A DNA stretch of 64,000 nucleotides from DRPN01 sp964383915 (GCA_964383915.1 CAYLJE010000002.1:7271-71270), one strand, 5' to 3'. Counted from the first letter of the stretch, positions 14,756-26,800 are shown. Translations and numbers: made by a program. Notes: generated by a model not told the origin, from the sequence alone.

Positions 14756-16081
14756 ATGGATGTGTTAGTCAGAATAGCGCAGTTGCTTTTAAGTTTATCT
14801 ATCCTTGTGATATTACATGAACTGGGACATTTTACCTTTGCAAAACTATTTAAAACGAGGGTGGAAAAATTCTATCTTTTCTTCGATCCCTGGTTTTCTT
14901 TGTTTAAATTTAAAAAAGGAGAGACCGAGTACGGTATTGGCTGGCTGCCATTGGGAGGATATGTGAAAATTTCCGGCATGATTGATGAGTCTATGGACCG
15001 GGAGCAAATGAAAAAACCACCCCATCCCTGGGAGTTCCGTTCCAAGCCTGCCTGGCAAAGGTTGTTCATTATGTTGGGGGGGATCCTGGTAAATTTTATC
15101 CTGGCTTTTGTAATCTATATAGGGGTACTTTTTGTGTGGGGGAAAGAATATCTGCCCACGGAGAATGTAAAATATGGGATCGTGGCTGATTCGCTGGGTA
15201 TGGAGATGGGTCTGCAGAACGGGGATAAAATTGTTACAGTGGATCATAAAAAGATCAATAATTTCTATCAGATTCTACCGGAAATTATCCTGAACCATTA
15301 TAAGAAAATACAGGTAAAACGGAACGGAGAGATGATAAATGTTGTGATTCCGGATTCTGTCTTTCCGAAACTGATCAAAGGAAAAGAGATGATACAGCCC
15401 CGTTTTCCGTTTAAACCGTATATAATTCAGGGATTTCAAAAAAGATCGCCCGGAAAGATAGCGGGCTTAAAGAAAGGAGACAGAATTGTAGCTGTTGACA
15501 GCATGCATTTTAAATATTATGATGCGTTCGTCAACTATCTTTTAGGTCACAAGAGCAAGCAGATAATACTTACCGTTGAGCGGGATAGCCGTTTTATAAA
15601 AATCCCCGTAAAACTGACGCCGGAGGGTATGATTGGTGTATCAGCAAATTTTTCGAATGTCTTTCAATACAAGAAAGTCCGGTATTCTTTCTGGGAATCT
15701 GTTCCTGCCGGTATCAAAAAGGGCATTAAAACGACCAATGATTACCTGAAACAGTTCAAATTAATTTTTTCTCCTGAGATGAAAGCGTACGAGTCTCTCG
15801 GAGGATTTATTACCATCGGTAGTATCTTTCCTCCCGTATGGGACTGGAATGCTTTCTGGAACCTGACAGCTTTCCTTTCCATTATTCTGGGGGTTATGAA
15901 CCTTATCCCTATTCCCGGCCTTGATGGAGGACATGTGCTGTTTTTGTTTTATGAAGTAATCACCGGAAGAAAACCAGGGGATAAGTTCCTGGAATATGCA
16001 CAGATTGTAGGGATGATCATTATCCTGGCATTGTTGATCTTTGCCAATGGGAATGATATTGTTAAGTTGTTTCGTAAATAG
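14756..16081 (+). CDS. rseP: Site-2 intramembrane zinc protease RseP
   Basis: A 441-aa membrane protease of family M50. The HExxH zinc motif is HELGH at residues 21-25 in the first membrane helix. The third ligand lies in NLIPIPGLDGGHVLF near the C-terminus. Between them are two PDZ-like segments (around GLQNGDKIVTVD and GLKKGDRIVAVD). It cleaves anti-sigma factors or leftover signal peptides in the inner membrane. The position after dxr matches the phylum. Confidence 0.95.
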   Translation: MDVLVRIAQLLLSLSILVILHELGHFTFAKLFKTRVEKFYLFFDPWFSLFKFKKGETEYGIGWLPLGGYVKISGMIDESMDREQMKKPPHPWEFRSKPAWQRLFIMLGGILVNFILAFVIYIGVLFVWGKEYLPTENVKYGIVADSLGMEMGLQNGDKIVTVDHKKINNFYQILPEIILNHYKKIQVKRNGEMINVVIPDSVFPKLIKGKEMIQPRFPFKPYIIQGFQKRSPGKIAGLKKGDRIVAVDSMHFKYYDAFVNYLLGHKSKQIILTVERDSRFIKIPVKLTPEGMIGVSANFSNVFQYKKVRYSFWESVPAGIKKGIKTTNDYLKQFKLIFSPEMKAYESLGGFITIGSIFPPVWDWNAFWNLTAFLSIILGVMNLIPIPGLDGGHVLFLFYEVITGRKPGDKFLEYAQIVGMIIILALLIFANGNDIVKLFRK

Positions 16082-16114
16082 GTAACCGGATAGACAAAAT
16101 AAGAAAATATTCAG

Positions 16115-16122
16115 TAACTTTG
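16115..16122 (+). promoter_or_regulatory. -7 promoter box for tatA
   Basis: TAACTTTG matches TAnnTTTG, 31 bases before the tatA start. Confidence 0.45.
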
Positions 16123-16153
16123 TCTTGTTTGTTGAACTTTAAAGAGGAATGTC

Positions 16154-16366
16154 ATGATGGAATGTTTTGTTTTAGCTGGAATGTTTGGACCCACTGAGAT
16201 TGTGATTATCATATTGGTACTTGTGCTGCTTTTTGGTGGCAGGAAAATCCCTGAACTGATGAAAGGCCTTGGACAGGGCATGAAAGAATTTAGAAAAGCC
16301 ACCAAGGATAAGGATGAGCCGGAATCCTCCAATGAAAATACGGAAAATAATACCAAGAAATCCTGA
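16154..16366 (+). CDS. tatA: Sec-independent protein translocase TatA
   Basis: A 70-aa protein: one N-terminal membrane helix (EIVIIILVLVLLFGGRKIPE, about residues 15-34) with the FGGRKIPEL hinge, an amphipathic helix (LMKGLGQGMKEFRKATKD), and an acidic tail. TatA oligomers form the twin-arginine export path together with TatC (encoded at 5.8-6.8 kb). The start could also be the second ATG at 16157. Confidence 0.95.
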   Translation: MMECFVLAGMFGPTEIVIIILVLVLLFGGRKIPELMKGLGQGMKEFRKATKDKDEPESSNENTENNTKKS

Positions 16367-16375
16367 TAATTTTTT

Positions 16376-16446
16376 ACCCGTACGCCTGACCGGCTGAATG
16401 GATACCGTTCGGGCGGACAGGAGGACTTTCATCAGGGCGGACGGGT
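16376..16446. repeat. Long imperfect palindrome between tatA and DUF4837 gene
   Basis: The arms at 16376-16389 and 16432-16446 pair as ACCCGT/ACGGGT, CGCC/GGCG and TGA/TCA around a 42-base centre holding a weaker CCG/CGG stem. It is GC-richer than its surroundings. A T-run precedes but does not follow it, so it is not a normal terminator. It could be a REP-type element or structured leader. Otherwise 16367-16560 shows nothing. Confidence 0.5.
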
Positions 16447-16560
16447 TGCTACAGGTTTGGTTTCCAAAGATTATGCTGTGGTTCATATTTGTGATTGAGG
16501 TGGTCAGGCATGATTTTTGTTATTTTCAGTGGCAGAAACGATTCTGCAAAAAATGAATAT

Positions 16561-17553
16561 ATGAAAAGGTTAATGCTTTATCTTCTTGTTTTTCTGATTA
16601 CCGGGTTTGGGTGTAAAATGGATAATGAAACTCTGAAACCCAAAGTGACCGGAGCGGCAGGAGAGGTAATGATAGTGGTGCCGGCTGCCATTTGGAACGG
16701 GGCTGCAGGGGATACACTGGAGGGTTTACTTTCCCAGGACGTACCCTATCTTCCTCAACCTGAACCCATGTTTCATGTAATTCATGTTATTCCGGCGAAT
16801 TTTGGTAAAATGTTCCAGACTCATCGGAATATCATTTTTGTAAAAATTGGCAGTCAGTATAAAAAGGTCAAAATGGTGGTAGAACGTGATAAATGGGCGA
16901 CTCCGCAGTATATTGTTGATATGGAGGCTCCTGATGTTTCCTCCTTTGTACGTTTGGTGGAAGAAGGCGGAACCTCTCTGGTTGACAGAATAAACCAAAT
17001 GGAGCGAAACCGGATTATTGAATATTACCGGCATTATCTGGAAGCGGATATCTATAAAAAATTAAAAGAGAAATATTACCTGACACTTGAAATACCCAAA
17101 GGATATACTCTGGATGTTGACTCTACTAATTTTGCGTGGATATCCAGTGAAACGCCAACGGTTAGTCAGGGTATTCTGATATATACTTTTCCTTATACAA
17201 GTGAGAAAATCTTTACAAAAGATAGTCTGATTGCCATCCGTAATCACGAACTGAAAAAATATGTTCATGGGGAAATTCAGGGGACATATATGTCCACGGA
17301 GATGATCATTCCCCCGGGATACCGGACTTTTGAAAGAAATAGCAATTTTTTTACCGAATTACGTGGCCTGTGGAAACTGGAGAACGGTTATATGGGGGGA
17401 CCCTTCATAAGCCTTTCTACTATTGATAAATCAAGAGATCGGGTGATCACCGTTGAAGGGTATGTTTATGCTCCGGGTGAAAAAAAAAGAGAACTTTTGC
17501 GACAGGTAGAAAGTATCTTATACACATTGAAAATTTATCCTGAGAAAAAATAG
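16561..17553 (+). CDS. DUF4837 family lipoprotein
   Basis: A 330-aa protein starting MKRLMLYLLVFLITGFGC, a lipoprotein signal with Cys at 18. The body (KVTGAAGEVMIVVPAAIWNG, then PANFGKMFQTHRNIIFVKIG, and a WKLENGYMGGPFISLS segment later) matches DUF4837, a family that is almost confined to Bacteroidota and has no established function. The start at 16561 is preferred because the signal peptide begins there; the frame is open further upstream to 16495 but that part is not hydrophobic. Followed by a strong terminator. Confidence 0.85.
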   Translation: MKRLMLYLLVFLITGFGCKMDNETLKPKVTGAAGEVMIVVPAAIWNGAAGDTLEGLLSQDVPYLPQPEPMFHVIHVIPANFGKMFQTHRNIIFVKIGSQYKKVKMVVERDKWATPQYIVDMEAPDVSSFVRLVEEGGTSLVDRINQMERNRIIEYYRHYLEADIYKKLKEKYYLTLEIPKGYTLDVDSTNFAWISSETPTVSQGILIYTFPYTSEKIFTKDSLIAIRNHELKKYVHGEIQGTYMSTEMIIPPGYRTFERNSNFFTELRGLWKLENGYMGGPFISLSTIDKSRDRVITVEGYVYAPGEKKRELLRQVESILYTLKIYPEKK

Positions 17554-17589
17554 ATGAATACATAGCCATGCATAGTAAACCGGATTATT

Positions 17590-17623
17590 GCTGCTCCAGG
17601 AACAGATGGAGTAGCTTTTTTTT
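17590..17623 (+). terminator. Intrinsic terminator after DUF4837 gene
   Basis: GCTGCTCCA pairs with TGGAGTAGC (9 bp, one G-U) across an 8-base loop, followed by eight T residues. Confidence 0.9.
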
Positions 17624-17631
17624 TACTTTTG
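17624..17631 (+). promoter_or_regulatory. -7 promoter box for pepA
   Basis: TACTTTTG matches TAnnTTTG and starts directly after the preceding terminator, 23 bases before the pepA start codon. Confidence 0.5.
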
Positions 17632-17654
17632 CATAGGAATAAAACCAGGAAATT

Positions 17655-19106
17655 ATGTTACATGTTCAATTTATATCAGGAAATAAGACAAGAGAAAAAC
17701 AAACCTCTATATATCTGATTGATAATAAAAGAGATATCGCACTGACTGATGTAAGTAACAAAGAAAAACAGTTTTTGGAGGCTCACTTATCGGAGAAAAA
17801 TGTACTGGTTGAACTGAATCGTTATGATTATCGTGTTTATTTTGTGTTGGTGCCGGAAAACGGACCAGATGCATTGAAAAAAGAAAAACTAAGACAAGGG
17901 GCATTTTCTTTAACCGTACTACTAAGAAAAAATCGGGAAGAGAAGATACAATTTATTGATAATCTGGAAAATAGTGATTTCTCTCTTTCTTTTCTTGAAG
18001 GATTGGCACTTAGTTTATACAGGTTTGATAAGTATCTAACGATCAAGGACATTGAAAATAAGGAAAGTCTGTTAAAGGAGGTGAAGGTTATTTCTGAAAA
18101 GATATCCGACCGGGATTTAGAAGAATTAATGGCGCTTATAAAAGCTGTTTATTATGCCCGGGATATGGTAAACGAACCGGTATCGTGGCTCAATGCTGTT
18201 CGTTTATCCGAGTCCTTTAAAAAGATGGGCAGGGAAGCAGGGTTCCGGGTGGAGGTATTTCACAAACAAAAAATAGAGTCACTGCACATGGGTGGCATAC
18301 TGGCTGTGAACAAAGGGAGTATTGATCCGCCTACTTTTTCTATTCTGGAGTGGAATCCTGGAAATGCGGTAAATAAGGATCCGGTGGTAATGGTAGGTAA
18401 AGGGGTTGTTTTCGATACCGGAGGGTTAAGTCTGAAACTTACCAAAGATAGTATGGATACGATGAAATCCGATATGGCCGGAGGAGCAGCTGTGGCAGCT
18501 GCTATTTATGTCCTGGCAAAAAACAGGGTACCCTGTCATGTTATCGGGCTGGTTCCCGCCACCGACAATCGTCCCGATGGCAATGCTTATGCTCCTGGTG
18601 ATGTGATCACCATGTATGATGGAACGACCGTAGAAGTATTGAATACAGATGCTGAGGGTAGGATGATCCTGGCAGATGCGCTGGTTTATGCAAAACATTA
18701 TAAACCTGAGCTGGTTATAGAACTGTCTACGCTTACCGGTGCGGCGGCCGTTGCTATTGGGAAATACGGAGTGGTAGGCATGGGGACGGCCACGGAAGAA
18801 ATGTTTACTATCCTGGAGAAAAGCGGGGAAAATGTGTGTGAACGTGTTGTGAGATTCCCTTTCTGGGATGAATATAAAGAATTACTGAAATCAGATATTG
18901 CTGATCTGAAGAATATTGGAGGTCGGGATGCAGGGGCAATTACGGCCGGTAAATTTCTTGAACATTTTACGGACTATTCTTACATCCATCTGGATATTGC
19001 AGGACCTGCTTTTATCCGGGAGGACGATTCATACCGGGGAAAGGGGGCGACAGGTGTGGGTGTCAGGTTATTATATGATTTTATTAAGACCCTATGCCGG
19101 CTCTAG
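17655..19106 (+). CDS. pepA: Leucyl (M17) aminopeptidase
   Basis: A 483-aa cytosolic metalloaminopeptidase that removes N-terminal residues from peptides. The catalytic C-terminal domain carries the two-metal site: VGKGVVFDTGGLSLK (Lys and Asp ligands), MKSDMAGGAA, and the family signature NTDAEGRMILADAL with the catalytic Arg. The N-terminal ~150 residues form the less conserved Macro-like domain. Length is normal. It has its own promoter and begins a run with pdxA, ruvA and sprA. Confidence 0.94.
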   Translation: MLHVQFISGNKTREKQTSIYLIDNKRDIALTDVSNKEKQFLEAHLSEKNVLVELNRYDYRVYFVLVPENGPDALKKEKLRQGAFSLTVLLRKNREEKIQFIDNLENSDFSLSFLEGLALSLYRFDKYLTIKDIENKESLLKEVKVISEKISDRDLEELMALIKAVYYARDMVNEPVSWLNAVRLSESFKKMGREAGFRVEVFHKQKIESLHMGGILAVNKGSIDPPTFSILEWNPGNAVNKDPVVMVGKGVVFDTGGLSLKLTKDSMDTMKSDMAGGAAVAAAIYVLAKNRVPCHVIGLVPATDNRPDGNAYAPGDVITMYDGTTVEVLNTDAEGRMILADALVYAKHYKPELVIELSTLTGAAAVAIGKYGVVGMGTATEEMFTILEKSGENVCERVVRFPFWDEYKELLKSDIADLKNIGGRDAGAITAGKFLEHFTDYSYIHLDIAGPAFIREDDSYRGKGATGVGVRLLYDFIKTLCRL

Positions 19107-19145
19107 CAGTACGGCATGAATATTTACCTAAATTTAGGGCGAATT

Positions 19146-20201
19146 ATGGCAGAAAAAAAAATAAAAGTAGGGATCACACAGGGTGACATCAATGGCATTA
19201 GTTATGAGGTCATCATTAAAACGTTAATAGATCCAAGGATCAATGAATTTTGTATTCCAATTGTTTACGGGTCTCCCAAGGTAGCTGCTTACCACCGCAA
19301 GGTGTTGAATATAACTAATTTCAGCATGAATCATATCCGGTCGGCGGCAGAAGCCCATTCCAAACGGGCGAATATTATTAATTGTGTCAGCGATGATGTC
19401 CGTGTTGATCTGGGGAACCCCACAAAAGAAGCAGGAGAAGCAGCATTGTCCAGCCTGAAACGTGCCGTTGCTGATTTACAGGACAATCTGATCGATGTGT
19501 TGGTTACGGCGCCTATTAATAAAGCGACTATTCATTCTGAAGATTTTCCTTTTCCGGGACATACCGAATACATCGAACACTCTTTTGGTGAAAAAGGAGA
19601 TAGTCTGATGCTAATGGTCAGTGACAACATGCGGATAGGGGTGGCCACCGGTCATATCCCTCTGGCAGAGGTCCCTGCGGCTATGAACAGGGAAATGATT
19701 TATTCCCGTATCCGTATTATGGAACAATCAATGGTACAGGATTTTAGTATTCGAAAACCGAAAATTGCTATTTTAGGTTTGAACCCACATGCCGGAGAAG
19801 AGGGGTTGCTGGGAAAAGAAGAACAGGAAATTATCATCCCTGCCATGCAGAAGGCCAGGGGAGAAAATACGCTGGTTTTCGGACCTTATCCTGCAGATGG
19901 TTTTTTTGGAGCAGAGGACTACCGTAAGTTTGATGCGATTCTGGCTATGTATCATGACCAGGGTCTGGTTCCGTTTAAAGCCATTCATTTTGAGGAAGGC
20001 GTGAATTTTACAGCGGGTTTGCCGGTTGTCAGAACATCCCCGGCACATGGTACTGCTTATGATCTGGCAGGAAAGGGAGTAGCTTCACCTGAATCTTTCA
20101 GACAAGCACTGTACCTGGCTATTGATGTTTACCGTAACCGTAGATTGTATAAAAATATGATGGAGGATCCATTGCCATTTCATGTCCGGGAGGATGAATA
20201 A
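19146..20201 (+). CDS. pdxA: 4-hydroxythreonine-4-phosphate dehydrogenase PdxA
   Basis: A 351-aa NAD-dependent enzyme of the DXP-dependent vitamin B6 pathway. Signature pieces are VGITQGDINGISYEVI near the start, VTAPINKATIHSEDFPFPGHTEYI (two consecutive parts around residues 113-137), and YHDQGLVPFKAIHF with metal-binding His. ATG 19146 is preferred over 19116 because conserved sequence starts just after it. The gene starts 39 bp after pepA. Confidence 0.95.
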   Translation: MAEKKIKVGITQGDINGISYEVIIKTLIDPRINEFCIPIVYGSPKVAAYHRKVLNITNFSMNHIRSAAEAHSKRANIINCVSDDVRVDLGNPTKEAGEAALSSLKRAVADLQDNLIDVLVTAPINKATIHSEDFPFPGHTEYIEHSFGEKGDSLMLMVSDNMRIGVATGHIPLAEVPAAMNREMIYSRIRIMEQSMVQDFSIRKPKIAILGLNPHAGEEGLLGKEEQEIIIPAMQKARGENTLVFGPYPADGFFGAEDYRKFDAILAMYHDQGLVPFKAIHFEEGVNFTAGLPVVRTSPAHGTAYDLAGKGVASPESFRQALYLAIDVYRNRRLYKNMMEDPLPFHVREDE

Positions 20202-20237
20202 ACGGAATCCGGCAATAATCCATTGAAACGAAAAAAT

Positions 20238-20819
20238 ATGTTTGAATACATCCGTGGAAAAATCATTGAGCTAACGCCAGCTTATGCTGTGATTGATAAT
20301 GATAATGTGGGTTTTTATCTTCACATCTCTCTAAATACCTTTATGTCTCTTAAAGGAAAACCGGAGGCAAAATTATTTCTTCATCAGGTGATTCGTGAAG
20401 ATGCTCAGTTACTATATGGCTTTGCTGACAGAAAGGAAAGAGAGATGTTCAGACTGCTGGTGAGTGTATCCGGGATTGGGGCAAATACGGCCCGGTTGAT
20501 TCTTTCTTCATTGACTTCTTATGACATTAGTCAGGCTATTGCTACAGAAAATGTTACCCTGTTACAATCAATAAAAGGAATAGGAAACAAAACGGCACAA
20601 CGAGTTATTGTTGACTTGAAAGATAAAGTTGGAAAAATTGCCGGAGAAGCAGAATTTTTATCCCTTCCGGACAATAGCATCATGGAAGAATCGTTATCTG
20701 CATTGGTAACATTAGGGTTCCCTCGTGCCGCAGTAAGAAAAACAATCGATAAAATTATTTCCAGGGAACCCGGCTTGCCGGTGGAAGAGATTATTAAAAA
20801 AGCTTTGAAGATATTGTAA
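20238..20819 (+). CDS. ruvA: Holliday junction branch migration protein RuvA
   Basis: A 193-aa DNA-binding protein that forms a tetramer on Holliday junctions and recruits RuvB. The N-terminal OB fold starts MFEYIRGKIIELTPAYAVID. Two helix-hairpin-helix motifs follow (VSGIGANTARLIL and IKGIGNKTAQRVIVDL), and the C-terminal RuvB-binding domain has LVTLGFPRAAVRKTI. ATG 20238 is the first ATG and matches family N-termini. ruvB and ruvC are not in the window. Confidence 0.95.
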   Translation: MFEYIRGKIIELTPAYAVIDNDNVGFYLHISLNTFMSLKGKPEAKLFLHQVIREDAQLLYGFADRKEREMFRLLVSVSGIGANTARLILSSLTSYDISQAIATENVTLLQSIKGIGNKTAQRVIVDLKDKVGKIAGEAEFLSLPDNSIMEESLSALVTLGFPRAAVRKTIDKIISREPGLPVEEIIKKALKIL

Positions 20820-20841
20820 GGATTTTCAAACCTGTTCCCTG

Positions 20842-23800
20842 TTGAATAATAAAAATAAATATGTCTTTATTATATTTGTCGGGCTACTGTTAATATTGCA
20901 GGGAGCTACTGCACGGGCCCGGGTGAATGCTACCCGTCAGGATACCTCTGTCTCAGTAACAACGCCTACCTTACATTATCCTTTTCGTGCTTACGAGGGG
21001 AATCCTTTATTACAACAAAGCCCATCCGGATTATATCTGAAACTTCCTTCCAACATACATCGAAGGATTGAGTATGATCCTAAAACCAATGAATATATCA
21101 TTTATGAGAAACTTGGCAAACTGGACTACCGTATGCCGTACGTTATGACGGCGGACGAGTTTGAAAAATGGCAATATGACCAGGCAATACGTCATTACTG
21201 GCAACAAAAAGCCAGCGGAAATATCGGGAATTTCAATACATCATTGATACCCAAGCTGTATGTTGGGGGAGAAGCTTTTGATAAAGTCTTTGGGAGCAAT
21301 ACGGTAAACATTGTCCCACAAGGTTCTGCGGAGCTGATTTTTGGTATTAATTCATCCCGGATAGACAATCCGGCGTTGTCTGAAAAACTTCGGAAGGTAA
21401 CTACTTTTGATTTTAAGGAAAAAATACAGATGAATGTTGCCGGGACCGTGGGTGATAAGCTGAAACTGGGAATCAATTATAACACGGAAGCAACTTTTGA
21501 CTTTGAAAACCAGACCAAACTGGAATATTCGGGGAAAGAAGATGAGATCATAAAAAAGATAGAAGCCGGGAATATTAATTTTCCACTTACCGGGACATTA
21601 ATCACCGGAAGTCAGAGCTTGTTTGGATTAAAGACCGAGTTACAGTTCGGGAAGCTAACGGTAACCAGTGTCTTTTCGCAGCAAAAAGGGCAAACCTCTG
21701 AGATTGATGTTAAAGGGGGTGCACAGATGCAGGATTTTGAGGTAGAAGCTGATCATTATGAGGCCAATAAACATTTTTTTCTGTCTCAATATTTTCGTGA
21801 TCAGTATAACAAAGCGCTGGCCCATCTGCCGGTTATTAATTCCGGTGTAACTATTCAACGCATTGAGGTGTGGGTTACCAATAAAACCAACAGGTTTGAA
21901 AATTCCAGGAATGTGGTGGCTTTTATGGATCTGGCAGAGGGGAGCGCACATATCTATAATAATATACCGGTTTTTAGACAAACCGGACCGGGACCCTATC
22001 CCGAGAATGAACTTAACGGACTTTATTATCAGATGACTTCAACATACAGCCAGATCAGAGATATTAGTCAGGTGACTAATGCACTGGATCCGTTAAGGCC
22101 GGATTTTGTTATTGGAAGGGATTATGAGAAAGTTGAAAATGCCAGGAAACTCAGCGAACGGGAATATAAAGTTAACAGACAATTGGGTTTTATTTCATTA
22201 AATACAGCCCTTAATGCCGATGAGATTCTGGCTGTAGCTTACGAATATACCGTGAATGGGAAGGTATATAAAGTAGGAGAATTCTCAAGTGATGTGAGTG
22301 CTCCAAATGCATTGGTAATGAAATTGTTAAAAGGAACCAACCTCTCTCCTCAGTTGCCTACCTGGGATCTTATGATGAAGAATATTTATGCGCTGGGAGC
22401 TTATCAGGTCAATCAGAAGGATTTTCAGCTTCATATCTTATACCATGACGATAAAACCGGAAATGATATCAATTATATCCCGGAAGGAAAGATTGCAAAT
22501 AAAATATTATTGAGGGTTTTAAATCTGGATAATCTGGATTCACAGCAAGAACCTAATCCCGATGGTTTTTTTGACTTCTTGCCCGGCATAACCATCAATA
22601 CCTCGGGGGGGAGGGTGATTTTTCCGGAACTGGAACCATTTGGCAGTTATCTAAAAAAGAAAATAGGGAATGTTGCCATCGCGGATAAATATGTCTTTCA
22701 GGAATTGTATGATTCTTCCCTGGTAAAAGCACGACAGGTGGCCGAAAAAAACAAATTTAAAATTGTGGGAACCTATTCTTCTTCATCGAGTTCTGAGATT
22801 CAATTAAATGCCCTGAATATTCCCAAGGGATCGGTAAAGATAACTGCCGGAGGTATTCAACTGCAGGAAAATATTGATTATACTGTTGATTACAATCTGG
22901 GACGTGTAAAAATCATCAATCAGGGATTGCTTGAATCACAGACCCCGATAAAAGTACAACTGGAGAGTAACCAATTGTTTAATCTGCAGACAAAAACCTT
23001 GTTGGGGAGTCATTTCGATTACAAAATCAGTGACGATTTTCATTTGGGAGGAACGGTGATGAACCTGACAGAGCGGCCCCTTACTCAAAAAGTAAATATC
23101 GGGGATGAGCCGATTTCCAATACCATGCTGGGTCTTGACGGCACTTATCATGCCGAATCGCGCTTTTTAACGCGGTTGGTAGATATGCTTCCCTTTCTTC
23201 AAACAAAAGCCCCTTCCACGATTGATTTTACCGGAGAGTTTGCCCAGATGATTCCCGGACATTCCAAAGCTATCCATAAAACAGGCACTGCTTATATTGA
23301 TGATTTTGAGGGAAGTACGACGACCATCGACCTTAAAGCATTTAATGCCTGGGTGTTGTCCAGCACCCCTCAGGGACAGAATGGTCTTTTCCCTGAGGCC
23401 CAATTAAATAATAACCGTTATTATGGGGCGAACAGAGCCCGGTTAGCATGGTATGTCATAGACCCGTTGTTTTTACGGAACAATGTCAACACTCCGGGTT
23501 ATATCAAGCAAAATCCTGACTATAAGTCCAGTCATTATGTGAGGGAGGTTTTTGAGAAAGAGTTGTTCCCAAACCGTCAAAATCCGACGGGTATTCCAAC
23601 CAATATTGCTGTACTCAATCTTGCTTTTTATCCGGATGAAAAAGGACCTTATAATTATGATCTGATGCCTTCTGCATATACTGCCGGGATTACACCTGAA
23701 GACAAGTTGAAAGCACCGGAAAGCAGGTGGGGCGGGATCATGCGTGAGGTGCCAACGAGTGATTTTGAGGCGGCCAATGTACAGTATATTGAATTCTGGC

Positions 23801-26800
23801 TGATGGATCCTTTTGTGGAAATGCCTGATAATTATGGCGGAGACCTGTACCTTGATCTTGGAGATGTCTCGGAAGATATATTGCGTGATTCGAGGAAAAG
23901 CTTTGAAAACGGATTACCTAACTCTCCGGTGGTAAGGGATGTGGATACCACCGTCTGGGGCCGTGTGCCTGTCAATCAATCCCTGGTAAACGCATTTGAT
24001 AATGATCTGAATTCCAGAAGGTATCAGGATGTGGGATTAGATGGCCTGGGAGATGCGGATGAAATATCATTTTTTATATCTTATCTGGATTCCCTGAAGA
24101 GTATTCTGACACCTGAAGCGTATCAGGCTGCCTTGAAAGACCCCTCCGATGATGATTATCATTATTTTAGGGGAAGCGATTATGACCAGGAAAAACTGGG
24201 GATCCTGGATAGATATAAAAAATACAACGGCCTGGAAGGAAATTCCCCAACAGCAGAGATGTCTCCTGAATCTTATCCGACAACAGGGTCAACACTGCCT
24301 GATGTGGAAGATATTAACCGGGACAATACCCTGAATGAAACGGAAAGATATTACCAGTATCATGTAAGTCTGCGTCCGGGAGATCTGCAGGTAGGAAAAG
24401 ATTTTATTACGGATAAGATTACCAGCACGGTGACTTTGGCAAATGGACAGAAATCTTCTGTGCATTGGTATCAGTTTAAAATCCCAATCAGACAGTATAA
24501 TCGTGTCGTTGGAAATATTCAGGATTTTAAATCTATCCGGTTTATCCGGTTGTTCATGCGTGGATTTAATAAAGAAACCATTCTGCGATTTGCTACCTTT
24601 AATTTGGTTCGGGGGGAATGGAGGACTTACTATAATTCCTTGCTGCAGGGAGGTGAACGTATTAACGTGCCGCAACAATCTGCGGGGACCATGGAGGTTT
24701 CTGCTGTGAATATAGAAGAAAACGGGAGTAAAGAACCTGTAAATTATGTGTTACCTCCGGGCATTGACAGGGTTATTGACCCTACCAATCCACAGTTGCG
24801 TCAGTTGAATGAGCAGTCTATCCTCATGAAAGTGAATGATCTGGAGGATGGTGATGCCCGTGCTATTTATAAAAATGTGAATCTTGATCTGCGTAAATAC
24901 AAAAGGATACAAATGGAAATCCACGGAGAAGCCTTGCCGGAGAAACAAATATCGAATGATGAGGTAACTGTCTTTATCCGGATTGGATCCGACTATCGTG
25001 ACAATTACTATGAATATGAAATCCCGTTAAAGATTACGCCCCCCGGCAGGTATAATAATGATTTGCAGAGTGACCGTGAAATCGTCTGGCCCAAAGAAAA
25101 TAAAATGATTATTCCTTTGGAGATTTTTCAGGAACTGAAACAAGAGAGAAATGCCGCATTACGAAGAAGGGGTTCCAAATTATCTGTCAGTGATGTTTAT
25201 GTTAAACGGATGAGTGATAAGATCATTAAAGTGGCGGGGAATCCTAACTTCAGTAATGTCCGGACTATCATGATCGGCATCCGGAATCCTTTACAAAACA
25301 ATCATTATTTTAAGGATGACGGTCAGCCTAAGTCTGCAGAGGTGTGGTGTGATGAATTAAGGCTGACGGATTTTGATGAAAAAGGAGGCTGGGCTGCCAA
25401 TGCCCGTTTACAAGCAAGACTGGCTGATCTGGGGACCATGGATATTGCCGGTTTTACAAGCAAACCCGGCTTTGGAAGTATTGAAAAGAAGGTGGCACAA
25501 CGAAGTCAGGAGGAAGTGATCAGATATGATGTCTCCACCAACCTGCAATTGGGACGGTTTTTCCCCGAGAAAGCACGAATACGCATTCCTTTGTTTATTG
25601 GATATTCAGAATCCAGGATTAATCCTGAATATAATCCTATGGATCCTGACATCCCTTTGAAATCTGCACTGGCACATACCGAGACCAGGTCTGAAAAAGA
25701 TTCAATCCTGCACTTTGCCCAGGATTTTACCCGCAGAAAAAGTTTGAACCTCACCAATGTTGGCCTTGGGAATATGACCAAAAAACCCAGGTTATACAGC
25801 CCTTCTAACCTGTCTTTTAATTTTGCCTATAATGAGTTGTACCACCGGGATGTAAAAACGGAAATTAATCTGGAGAAAAATTTCCGGGGAGGATTTACCT
25901 ATGTCTTTAATGCTCAGCCCAAAAACATTGCTCCTCTGAAGAAGATGAAAATACTCAGGTCCCCTGTTTTCCGATTGTTAAGAGATATTAATTTTTATTA
26001 TATGCCTAAGCACATTTCATTCAGGACAGATTTGAGCAGATATTACAATGAGATAAAAACCCGGAATATCGCTACCCCTTATCTGAAGATCCAACCCAGT
26101 TTCCGGAAGGATTTTCTCTGGAACCGCAACTATGATATTAAATGGGATCTGACACGTGCTTTGCGGTTTGATTTTTCTGCCGGAGATATTGCACGGATTG
26201 ATGAACCCGAAGGAGGGGTTGATAAAATCAGATACAAAGATGAATACCAGGCGTGGAAGGATTCAATTTGGCAGAATCTGAAGAGCTTTGGAAGAAATAC
26301 CCATTATTTTCAAACGATCAATACGAGTTATACCCTTCCGATTAATAAAATCCCTTTGCTTAATTGGGTGTCCGCTACCGCCCGTTACGGTATGAAATAT
26401 GACTGGCTGGTCGGACCGGTTTATCCTGATTCTATGAATATACATCTTGGGAACACCATACAGAACTCTAACACGGCCCAGTTGAATGGCCAGTTTAATT
26501 TGTTAAATCTGTATAATAAAATTGGCTTACTGAAAAAGATTAACCGCGATAACTCCCGCCGGGCCAGTGGTCAGAAAGCCCCTCCCAAGGTTAAGAAAGT
26601 TTCTTTTACCCTTGAAAAAGTCAGGCTGAAGGGGGGCAGGCCCAGGTCAGTACTCCATAAGTTAAAGACAGAAGACATTACCAAAGTGACAGCTTATGAT
26701 GCGAATGGACAGGTGATCAAAGGAAAGTATAAAGTAGTTAATCAGGATAAAATCAAGTTTACTGCCAGGGAAGATCATAAGAACGTAAGGATTGTCGTGG

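Noticed and set aside
19107..19145. Possible PLP or TPP riboswitch before pdxA or thiL.
   Set aside because: The leaders are too short (39 bp before pdxA) or show no conserved TPP-type stems; nothing supports a riboswitch.
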